Of a DNA stretch of 54,201 nt, positions 7,323 through 17,400 are shown piece after piece. The translations under genes and the position numbers were made by a program. The notes beneath the pieces are model-generated. The model had not been told where the DNA came from. It ran no database searches and was given only the letters and a program-made list of their open reading frames with translations. Location: positions 1 to 54,201 of the forward strand of contig JAIOHM010000177.1 of assembly GCA_019912965.1 (NCBI GenBank). The letters are read 5' to 3'. The DNA is from Anaerolineae bacterium. GTDB lineage: Bacteria; Chloroflexota; Anaerolineae; Aggregatilineales; Phototrophicaceae. Positions within the stretch are counted from its first letter, which is position 1. Each line of letters opens with the position of its first letter.

Positions 7323-10028
7323 ATGGGAATTTTTGCAATGGACGACTACAGACCCGACCCAGACGCTCTACTCAAAGCCATCCAGAAGGATGAGGCACAG
7401 CAGGGACACGGTAAACTCAAAATCTTCTTCGGGATGTCGGCAGGTGTCGGCAAAACCTATACCATGCTGGATACCGCCCAACGGTTGAAGGAAGAAGGGG
7501 TAGATGTGGTCGTCGGCTATGTGGAAACCCACAAACGCGCCGAAACCGAAGCCCTACTGGAAGGGTTGGAAATTATCCCACGCCAAAAACTCGAATATCG
7601 CGGCACGGTTCTCGAAGAGATGGATACCGATGCTATCTTGCGCCGCAATCCGCAACTGGTGCTGGTGGACGAACTGGCACACACCAATGCTCCGGGCGCA
7701 CGACATACCAAACGTTATCAAGATGTAAGTGAGCTGCTGGAAGCCGGAATCGATGTCTATACAACGATTAACGTCCAGCATTTTGAAAGCCGCGCGGACG
7801 CCGTGCGCCAGATTACCGGAATCACCATTCAGGAAACCGTGCCGGATACCGTTCTGGATATGGCTGACGCCATTGAGTTAATTGATCTTTCGCCAGACGA
7901 CTTACGCAAACGGCTGGCCGAAGGCAAAGTCTATACACCTGAACGAATCGAAGTTGCCTCAAACAGCTTTTTCCGCACAGGCAACCTGACTGCCCTGCGC
8001 GAAATGGCGCTGCGGCTGACGGCTGAACATGTTGACCACAAACTGCAAGATTACATGCAGGTCAAGAGCATCGCCGGGCCGTGGAAATCCGGCGAACGGC
8101 TGATGGTCGCGGTCGGGCCAAGTCCTTTTTCGGAACAGCTCATCCGCTGGACGCGCCGCATGGCCTACAATCTGGAAGCACCGTGGCTGGCTGTTTATGT
8201 CGAAACCGCCAATCTACTATCCCCAGAAGCCAAAGAACGTTTGGCACAAAACCTGTCTATGGCGCGGGAACTCGGCGGCGAAGTGGTGATGACCAGCGGC
8301 AGCGATATTGACCAGACGCTTATCCGGCTGGCACAGCAGCGTAATGTGACCCAAATCGTGGTCGGCAAGCCGCAAAGCTCCCGCCTTCAACGCATCATGA
8401 AAGGGGGTTCGCTGGTCGATAAACTGGTGCGCTCCAGCGGCGACATTGATATTTATGTGGTGACAGGCGATAAATCCGAACCGGAGGCACAAAATCGGTC
8501 ACGCTTTCTGCCGTCGCAGCCTGTCCAACATTCTTCCTGGAAAGAATATCTAGCAGCAATCGCAGTTGTGGCGACTATCACCGGATTGGATGCTCTACTG
8601 CTGAATTCGATGCCGTGGGTCGGTTATCAGGCTGTCGGTTTAACCGAACTGCTGGCGGTGCTGCTGATTGCAGTGTATATCGGACGCGGACCAGCGCTTT
8701 TGGCAGCAGCCATCAGTGCTGTTTCTTGGAACTACCTGTTTATCGAACCGCGCTACACCTTCGAGATTTCGCAAGTACAAGATATTATTCTGTTTTCGCT
8801 GTATTTTGTGATCGCCATTTTCGCGGGCAATTTGACTGCCCGTATCCGCACCCAAGAACGGCAATCACGCTATAATGCTGAACGCACAACGGCGCTTTAT
8901 GCACTGGCACACGAAACTGCCACTGCCATCAATATGGACGACGTATTAAAAACGGCTGTCGCGCAGATTGGGCGGGTGTTTAATGCTGAAGTAGCCATCC
9001 TGCTGCGCCATTCCGAAAAATTAGAAACTCAGCCGCATCCATGCAGCACATTACAGGTTGATCAAAAAGAATATAGTGTGGCAACATGGTCGTTTGAAAA
9101 TGGCAAACCTGCTGGACGATTTACGGATACCCTACCCTTAGCTTCCGCCCAATATCTCCCGCTGCTCACCCCCAGCCGAACTGTTGGTGTGTTAGGTATT
9201 CGGATACGGCAGAGTGAGCATCCTTCTTTCGATCAGGAAGTGCTCCTGGAGACATTCACCCATCAGGTGGCTTTGGTAATCGAGCGCGAACTGCTGGACG
9301 AAGCGGCTGAACAATCGGCAATGCTGCACGAGTCCGAAAGACTTTTCACCACCCTGCTCAACTCAATTTCGCATGAACTCCGCACCCCTATTGCTACGAT
9401 TACTGGCGCGGCCAGCAGTTTACAAGGCGCAAGCGAAACCGCGAGAAATGATCTCACGCAAGATATACAAGATGCCGCTTCCCGTTTGAATCGACTAGTC
9501 GAAAATCTGCTGGATATGTCCCGGCTGGATTCGGGGCGTTTGAAGCTTAAACTGGATTGGTGCGACATTGGTGAGGTCATCGGTGTAGCGGTTAAGCAAG
9601 TCGAGCGAGGGCTGAGCGATCATCCCCTAACACTGTACATCGCACCTGATTTGCCGTTAGTCCAAATGGACTTTGTATTGATGGAACAGGTGCTGGTGAA
9701 TTTGTTGGACAACGCCTGTAGTTACACCCCTACTGGAACGCAGATACAAGTCACTGCCACGATGGGCGATCAATCGTTATTAATTATGGTATCGGATAAT
9801 GGGCCGGGTATTCCGCCTGCTGATCTTGACCGCATTTTTGAGAAGTTTTATCGGGTACCGGGTACAGGAACCGGTGGAACAGGATTGGGACTTTCTATCT
9901 GTCGGGGATTAGTCGAAGCACATGGCGGACAACTAACCGTTGATAATGCACCAGAAGGGGGCGCACGTTTTAGCATCCATCTACCTGTTACAGCCGCTCC
10001 ACCCCCTGTAAAGGAAGCCGCCTTATGA
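7323..10028 (+). CDS. kdpD: KdpD, K+/turgor-responsive sensor histidine kinase
   Basis: The 901-residue sensor has the full KdpD architecture. The N-terminal KdpD domain has a Walker A-like GMSAGVGKTYTML (about 38-50) and LVDELAHTNAPGARH. A universal-stress-like domain lies at about 255-375, four membrane helices at about 400-500, and a GAF domain at about 530-660. The kinase core has SISHELRTPIAT (His near 684), LVNLLDNACSYTP and DNGPGIPPADLDRIFEKFYR. It phosphorylates KdpE when K+ is low. ATG 7323 is used here. ATG 7338 (MDDYRPDPDALL) matches the usual family start and is an equally good choice. The stop overlaps the kdpE ATG (ATGA). Confidence 0.96.
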   Translation: MGIFAMDDYRPDPDALLKAIQKDEAQQGHGKLKIFFGMSAGVGKTYTMLDTAQRLKEEGVDVVVGYVETHKRAETEALLEGLEIIPRQKLEYRGTVLEEMDTDAILRRNPQLVLVDELAHTNAPGARHTKRYQDVSELLEAGIDVYTTINVQHFESRADAVRQITGITIQETVPDTVLDMADAIELIDLSPDDLRKRLAEGKVYTPERIEVASNSFFRTGNLTALREMALRLTAEHVDHKLQDYMQVKSIAGPWKSGERLMVAVGPSPFSEQLIRWTRRMAYNLEAPWLAVYVETANLLSPEAKERLAQNLSMARELGGEVVMTSGSDIDQTLIRLAQQRNVTQIVVGKPQSSRLQRIMKGGSLVDKLVRSSGDIDIYVVTGDKSEPEAQNRSRFLPSQPVQHSSWKEYLAAIAVVATITGLDALLLNSMPWVGYQAVGLTELLAVLLIAVYIGRGPALLAAAISAVSWNYLFIEPRYTFEISQVQDIILFSLYFVIAIFAGNLTARIRTQERQSRYNAERTTALYALAHETATAINMDDVLKTAVAQIGRVFNAEVAILLRHSEKLETQPHPCSTLQVDQKEYSVATWSFENGKPAGRFTDTLPLASAQYLPLLTPSRTVGVLGIRIRQSEHPSFDQEVLLETFTHQVALVIERELLDEAAEQSAMLHESERLFTTLLNSISHELRTPIATITGAASSLQGASETARNDLTQDIQDAASRLNRLVENLLDMSRLDSGRLKLKLDWCDIGEVIGVAVKQVERGLSDHPLTLYIAPDLPLVQMDFVLMEQVLVNLLDNACSYTPTGTQIQVTATMGDQSLLIMVSDNGPGIPPADLDRIFEKFYRVPGTGTGGTGLGLSICRGLVEAHGGQLTVDNAPEGGARFSIHLPVTAAPPPVKEAAL

Positions 10029-10708
10029 GTGTAGGACTTCAAATATTGATTGTGGACGATGAAATCCAAATTCGTCGTTTTTTAAGAATCAGTCTGGAAG
10101 CTAATGGCTACCACGTCCATGAAACTGATAACGGGCGGGATGCGCTGGTCAAAGCTGCCCAACTCCGTCCCGATCTCATCATTCTCGATTTGGGGCTGCC
10201 AGATATGGACGGGCTGGAAGTTTTGACCCATCTCCGCGAATGGACGAAAACCCCGGTTATCATCCTTTCTGTACGCGATGCCGACCGCGATAAAATTGCC
10301 GCCCTCGATGCCGGGGCAGATGATTATTTGACGAAACCCTTCAGCACCGAGGAACTCATGGCACGAATGCGTGTCGCCCAACGTCATGCCCAACCTGCAC
10401 CAGAAAAATCGGTATTCACTTATGGCGACATCCAAATTGATCTAACCCGTCGATTGGTCACACGCAAAGGCACCCCCATCAAACTCACGCCAACCGAATA
10501 TGCCCTCCTGCGTCTCTTGATTCAGCATGAAGGCAAAGTCCTCACCCATCGTCAAATCCTCAAAGCTGTTTGGGGGCCAGATTATGTTGATGAAACCCAT
10601 TATCTACGGGTCTATTTCGCACAATTACGGCAAAAAATTGAGGATAATCCAGCCCTTCCCCAGCTTATTCTGACAGAACCCGGTGTCGGCTATAGATTAA
10701 ATTCGTGA
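10025..10708 (+). CDS. kdpE: KdpE, OmpR-type response regulator
   Basis: The 227-residue protein has a receiver domain (DDE near 11-13, phospho-acceptor in LIILDLGLPD near 53, Lys in DYLTKPF near 104) and a C-terminal winged-helix DNA-binding domain ending LILTEPGVGYRLNS. It is the partner of KdpD and activates the kdpFABC promoter at low K+. The start overlaps kdpD by four bases, so translation is coupled. A separate fragment resembling its last ~35 codons occurs at 46437-46544. The transcript probably ends at the hairpin behind the half-tRNA at 10896. Confidence 0.96.
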   Translation: MSVGLQILIVDDEIQIRRFLRISLEANGYHVHETDNGRDALVKAAQLRPDLIILDLGLPDMDGLEVLTHLREWTKTPVIILSVRDADRDKIAALDAGADDYLTKPFSTEELMARMRVAQRHAQPAPEKSVFTYGDIQIDLTRRLVTRKGTPIKLTPTEYALLRLLIQHEGKVLTHRQILKAVWGPDYVDETHYLRVYFAQLRQKIEDNPALPQLILTEPGVGYRLNS

Positions 10709-10845
10709 ATCCCCACTGACTGTATTTGCGTTACCCCGTCTAAAAACCTTTGGCGGTTCCGGCTTGGTGAGCAGATTTATAGCCACCAGGGATTTGAAGT
10801 AGCAATTGATTTCTGCACTTTGTGAGAGAAAACGTGACACTATTT

Positions 10846-10887
10846 TTCCCAAGCAAAATGTCATGAGTTCGAGTCCCATTACTCGCT
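10846..10887 (+). repeat. tRNA-Gly 3'-half repeat, copy D (att-like)
   Basis: TTCCCAAGCAAAATGTCATG is identical to copy A over the anticodon loop, anticodon-stem strand and variable loop. AGTTCGAGTCCCATTACTCGCT follows. One base in the T-stem (ATGAG against CCCAT) breaks a pair, so this copy has decayed slightly. No 5' tRNA half precedes it. It marks the right edge of the kdp cassette. Confidence 0.75.
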
Positions 10888-10895
10888 TTTTGAAC

Positions 10896-10923
10896 AAAAA
10901 TCCCTCTTCATGAAGGATTTTTT
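10896..10923 (+). terminator. Rho-independent terminator behind tRNA fragment D
   Basis: AAAAATCC (10896-10903) pairs with GGATTTTT (10915-10922), with TTCATGAA in the apex and a T-run. It stands nine bases behind the half-tRNA, as at copies A and C, and probably also ends the kdp transcript. Confidence 0.75.
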
Positions 10924-11002
10924 ATTCACCCAAAACCACTAGAAAACATAGAAATATTTGGCGACGCCCACACTGAATCCACAATGAACACCTCATAATA
11001 TT

Positions 11003-11365
11003 GTGCTACCTCCCGAAAAATTACCTAGAGATGCAATACAATACGATCAGCCCTACGATGAAGAAATCTGTCACTTCTACTCTAACTACAAGCATTGGAT
11101 TCTTGATTATGCCGAAACTTTTATTAGCGGCAAAGGTATTAAAGAATTTGAGGATCAAAGTTTTGTGGGAGATTCAGGATTTGACTTAGTGGCACTGCTA
11201 AATGGCCATTTCGACCTGATTGGGCAGCTTTGCAGCAGTGATGGGACAAATATGATTCTTATCAACAAAGGAAGAGTGACTAGCTATGCCTGGAAGCATT
11301 GTCAGCTCTATCGCCAGCATTATCGAGACTATCATGCTCACCTCATTGATTTTTTCTATCCCTGA
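11003..11365 (+). CDS. Hypothetical 120-residue protein
   Basis: An open frame begins at a GTG (11003) and ends at TGA 11363-11365. The only other in-frame start between it and the upstream stop is ATT. It encodes an acidic-to-neutral peptide rich in aromatic residues and His (for example ETFISGKGIKEFEDQSFVGD and SLYRQHYRDYH-like C-terminal sequence), with no signal peptide or membrane helix. I do not recognise the family. There is no clear ribosome-binding site, so it may be the tail of a longer, truncated gene. It lies between the last half-tRNA repeat and the giant SBBP gene. Confidence 0.4.
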   Translation: MLPPEKLPRDAIQYDQPYDEEICHFYSNYKHWILDYAETFISGKGIKEFEDQSFVGDSGFDLVALLNGHFDLIGQLCSSDGTNMILINKGRVTSYAWKHCQLYRQHYRDYHAHLIDFFYP

Positions 11366-11455
11366 CTTTCGCCAATCCTCTAAATCATTGGTTATTGTCT
11401 AAATTCGCACTGCTGATTAAAATATTCATAGTTAATTAAGTGTTTTGACAATATC

Positions 11456-14400
11456 ATGAAACAATTCTCCCTCCGCCCTTTCGTCTTTATGATTGTTTTT
11501 TTAGGTATGTTGCTGACTTTTGTCTTGTCCCGCCTGTCCATTGTTGATGGAACAGAGCAAAACCCAGTAATTGAAAACCAGCCCGAAACAATACAATCGC
11601 CGTTGTTTTTTGTTGAAAATATTGGGCAAGCCGAAGGGGCAACCCGTTTTCAAGCCAATGGATTGGGCGGTAGTTTGTTCTTTAGCCCGGAAGAAGTGCT
11701 GCTTAATCTGCCTAGCCAGCAGGATGGTGAATGGCTGAATCTTAAGCTGCGCTTCGAGGGAGCTAATGCTGATTTGGAAGTTGTGGGTAGTCAACAACTT
11801 GATGCCACCGTGAATTATTTGATAGGTAACGATTCCTCAGATTGGTATACGGGAGTTTTCACCTATGGTGCAATCAACTACCGTGAGTTGTATTCAGGTA
11901 TTGATCTGCAATTTGATGGCGTTGAGGGAACGTTAAAGGGTACTTATACTGTTGCACCGGGTCAATCTTCGGAGGTTATTCGCTGGCGTTATGAGGGTGC
12001 AGAGCGTGTGCAGCTAGATGCCTCCACTGGAGATTTGATAATCACCTTGAAGGGTGATCTTTCAATGCGTGAACTCAAACCGGTAGCTTGGCAGTCAATT
12101 GGCGATCAGCGAATTAATGTACCCGTTGTGTACCAGGTAAATAGCAATACGGTAGGTTTTGATGTTGGGGAATACAACCCTAACTATCCGTTGGTGCTGG
12201 ATCCTACATTGGTATATGGCACCTATTGGGGTGGCAGCGGATATGATACAGCTAAAGACGTTGTAGTTGATGCTGTTGGCAATGTCTACGTAACGGGTTC
12301 AACGGGTTCTCCTAATTTAACGTTGCAAAACCCTTATCAGGATGTGCTTCAGGGTACAAATGATGCCTATATTTTGAAGCTGAATGCCAATCATGATCTG
12401 GTTTATGCCACTTATCTGGGTAGTGGCAGTAGCGAATATGTTGAAGGCATTGATCTGGATTCCAACGGGAATATTTATGTTAGTGGTCGAACTACTGGTG
12501 CGGACTTCCCAATAGTTAACGGTCATCAATCGATTTATGGGGGTGCCACTGATGGCTTCCTCATCAAACTGAATACGAATGGATCGGCAATACTCTATTC
12601 GACCTACATCGGCGGAAATGAGTTTGATAGTGTTTATGATTTTGTCGTAAATGGTAGCAACGCTTATTTGACTGGAACAACTTGGTCGAATAATTTCCCA
12701 TTAAAACTGCCTTATCAGGCAACACGCCAATCCATAGATGCGTTTGTTGCCAGAGTGAACACTACACTTATTGGTAATTCGTCCCTTGTGTATTCCACTT
12801 TTTTTGGTGGTAATGGTGGCGAGAATGGTTATGGAATTGATCTGGACAGCACAGGAAATATCTATGTTGTTGGCAACAGCGATTCAACTAATCTTCCTGT
12901 TGTGAATGCTTATCAACCTAACCGAGGGATTCAATATACAGATGCTTTTCTAGCGAAGTTCAATCCAGCGGGGAATGCGGTGCTATACGCAACTTATTTT
13001 GGTGGCTCGCAATCCGATTTGGGATTTGATGTTGATGTTACCGGGGTAGGTTTGGCGACCTTTGTTGGGTTTACCGACTCGGAAAATTTACCCACAACCG
13101 AGAACGCCTATCAAAAAGAAGGCGCAGTTGGTGATTCATTTGATGCGATGCTTGCCCAAATTAATACGACCCTCAGCGGTGCTAATTCCCTAATCTATGC
13201 TACTTATTACAGTCGCAACGGCGATGAACGCGGCTTAAAGATTCAAGTCGATGCGCGCGGCTTTTTTTATGTAGGCGGCATTGATACAGTCGAAAATTAT
13301 GGTGTGTCCAGCGTTATCCTTGCTGTCATCAGCCCAGTTGGTAAACCCCTGCGCTATTCCACAACAATGGGCGGCGGTGCAATAGACGCTGGACCCGGAA
13401 TTGCCCTTGCCCCAGATGGCAGCCTGTATGTGGTCGGTGGAACGACTGCATCTGATTTCCCTACAGTAGACCCATTACAAAATACTTTGGGAGGCGACCA
13501 AGATGCTTTTATCGCTCAGATTGCTAATCCTGCGCCCAGCGAAGCTGATTTATCGCTGACAAAATTGGCTGATATAGCTTCGGTGCATCCAAGCGAAATC
13601 GTACACTACACGTTGACGGTAATGAATAATGGCCCAGATCATGTGGCTAATGTTGCCATCACCGATTCACTTCCCACAGGCTTCACCCTTGTTTCACATA
13701 CCGCATCACTGGGCACATTTAATTCGGCTAATGGGGTATGGTCACTGCCGAGTTTAAATTATCAACAAAGCGCAACGCTTGAACTCACACTGACTGTCAA
13801 TATCGATCATGCCAGCCAAACAGTTATCAACACGGCAACAATTACAAACTCAAATCTACCAGATCCCAACACTGCTAATAATATAGCGTCTGCGTCGATT
13901 GAGGTTGTTGCCCGAACGGCTGATTTGATGCTTGCCAAAACAGTGAATAACATCAGTCCAAATCCAGGGGATACAATTGTATTTTCTTTGGCTGTGATGA
14001 ACGCTGGCCCAGATCATGCCAATAGTGTTACGGTGACTGAATTTTTACCAATTGGTCTATCCTTTAGTGCTTATACCGCGTCACAAGGGGTATTTAATCT
14101 GGCGACTGGTGTGTGGTCGGTGCAATCTTTGGGTGTTGGGCAAGCTGCTACACTGGAATTGAGTGTGCTGGTTGGCAACGATCAGGACGGCAATACCCTT
14201 ACAAACAGTGCTGTTATCACGGGTTCTGATCTGCAAGATTCTAATCCGAATAATAATGCTGCGATTGCCACCGTTACGGTTGGAATAGGTGAAGGCACAG
14301 AAGAACCTGCTCCCTCAACACCCACATCTACACCGTCTCCCTCCTTACCAACTGCAACCAGCACTCCATATATCCCACCAACGGCAACTTACACACCTTT

Positions 14401-17400
14401 TCCGCCCAGCGTCCCAAATGACTATTTTAGCGGTGCGACAGTAATCGCCTCACTGCCCTATTCGGGTTCACAGGATTTGAACGGAGCAACTGTCAGCTTC
14501 ACAGATCCCACCTTTGGTTATCCATGCTCAATTTCCTATTACACAAATACGGTTTGGTATGAATATACACCAAGCCAAAATCAACGAATTTTCATTGATG
14601 CTCAAGGTAGTGATTACCAAGCGAATGCAATTTTAGCTGTGTTTACCGGAATTGAAGGAAACCTGACTCGTGTTGGGTGTGCGCCTTACGCCTCCCAAAA
14701 TGCTATCGATATTCAGGTGACGACTGGAACAACTTACTACATTATGGGGGGAATATCTGGTTGGACACCCGCTACAATGCCGACGATACTTACCCTCAAT
14801 ATTCATCAGTTCGAAACTGTGCCAAATGATTTATTTGCTAACGCGACCAGCATTTCAAGTCTTCCATTTAGCATTACCCAAAATGTTTACTCATCCACTA
14901 CCAGCACAACCGATCCAAGCCCAGTTTGTAATCAGTGGATACCTGCAAACTCGGTCTGGTTCCGTTATACGGCACCCAGCGATCAATCCGTGTTGGTTGA
15001 CCTAGCAGGGAGTCAGATCAGTGTGATAACGGCAGTCTACACAGGGTCTGAAGGTGCTTTAACCGAGATTGCGTGTAACAAGGAAAATTCGGGGGCACGG
15101 CTAGGATTCCGTGCAAGTGCTGGTCTAACTTATCATATTCTGGTGACATATCATGAAAGCCAGCCTGTTACATCGTGGCGGACAATCAGTCTCAATGTGA
15201 AAGCTGCTCCTCTGGTTTCTAACGATGAGCCGGCCAATGCAATCGTCGTCAATGCATTGCCATTCGCAACAACGCAGGATATTTTCGGCTCGACCAACAG
15301 CCCAACCGAACCACTAGCTGATTGCATCTATTATCCCTCACAACGATATGCCAATACAGTTTGGTATCGTTACGCACCTACTACGACTCAACCATTCCAT
15401 ATCAGCACAGTGGGCAGCAATTACCAGACTGTGATTGGAGTCTACACAGGTACAGTAGGTAACCTCACGCAGGTTCGGTGCGAAGCAATTAGTTATCAAC
15501 GATTGAGTATGGTGCTTACGGGCGGGACAACTTACTGGATTATGGTTGGTAATTATATTGATGGAAATGGCCCAGTAACTTCCTCAACGCAGTTGAATCT
15601 TAGCCTGAGTACGCCACCTGTTGTTAATGATCTCATGCAGACGCCGCAAAATATTACCACGTTCCCCTATACCGAAACGCGCGATATTTATGGATCAACT
15701 AATGATCTCAATACAGACCCATCTGCATGTACAGGGGGATTCCATGACTCATCGCTATGGTATACCTACACACCCTCAGTTGATCAGAAAATCATTCTGA
15801 CCACAGAGGGGAGTGACTTTGGAACTGCTATTAGTGTATTCACCGGTACACCCAGCGATCAAACCATGCTCCACTGTACCCGCGTCAGTGTAGGATTTGA
15901 GGCACAAGCAGGCATGACTTATTGGTTTATGGTTTCCAGGGCGAGCAATCTGGAAAACTTGGTCGATCCGAACACCATACTCCGACTGAATCTACAAGTC
16001 CCTAGCGTGGCAAATGATTTATTGGGTGATGCAACCGAAATTTCCTCGCTGCCTTATTCAATTAGTCAGGATATTCACGGTTCAACGATTACAACCACAG
16101 ACCCCGGCCAGCAACCACATTCTGGAGGTTGCAACTCCGCCACTGTCTATGCGTTGGATTATGTGAATACAGTATGGTATCGCTACGCATCTCAAATTTC
16201 GGGTCAGTTAATCTTAAACCCAACAGGCAGTGATTATTCACTTGTAACCCATGTTTATACAGGGACACCCTCTAGCCTGACCTATTATGCTTGTGGATTT
16301 AGTACATTCTCGTTTCAGGCAGATGTAGGTACTACTTATTATTTCAAGTTCTCGTACCGTTCAAGTGTTCCAGTAATCGCCCCAACCGTGCTGCGTTTTT
16401 CACTTGTGCCGTCGAGCGTGTTTAACGACCAACCACCAACAGCTCAAAATATGACGGTGCCGTTTAATCTCACCCAGAACGTATTTGATGCCACTACTGG
16501 AGGAGAGCCATTCATCGCTGCTTGTGGAAATCCAACCCGAACCGTTTGGTATCGATACACAGCTGATACTGTGCGAACACTGGTCTTTGATACTGCTGGT
16601 AGCAGTTACGATACTACTTTGGGTTTTTTCAACTCAGCATTGCATGAATTGAGTTGTATTCGAGATAGCCGGACGGACTCACCGCAAGAGCGTATTACAA
16701 TTAATGTCAGTCCGGGTTTGACCTACTACATCATGGTTGGCAATGCCAGTCAGCTTCCTCCATCCAATCCAACAACCCTGAATATCCAGTTTTCCGAAGT
16801 ACCGTCGAATGATAATTTGAGTGCAGCACGTGTTATTCCAGGTACTGCTTATGATTACATTGATACTCAAGACCTCTTATTAACGACGCGTGCTGTAGAT
16901 GAGCCCAACATTACCTGTAGCCCGAATGGCCCACTGGGTTACAATGCTACCGTTTGGTACAGCTACAGCCCGACTTCATTACGAGAGGTCACTACAGAAA
17001 TAACAGGCGTCAGCTACTACAATTTGTTGGCGATTTTCACGGGAACACCTTCCAGCTTGACGCAAATAGTCTGCGCCAGAGCTGTGGGGACAAATAACGC
17101 AGCACGGGCTGTCTTTACAGCCGAGCCCGGATTGACCTATTACATAATGGCAGGGCAAGATCATGATGCATTTGTCAATTATTTGCTCCCCGTGCGACTC
17201 CAAATGACGGCTGTTGACAAGCCTTTGACACCACCCATGCCCATTTTTCCAGCCCATAATTATCAGACAGCTAATCCTCAACCGATTTTCATCTGGAGCG
17301 GGCTATCTGATCCAGTGGGTTACGAGATGCAGCTTGATACGCAGAATCCTCCACAAACAACAGTCTATACTGGAGCGATTCCCTATTACCTGCCCGTTAC

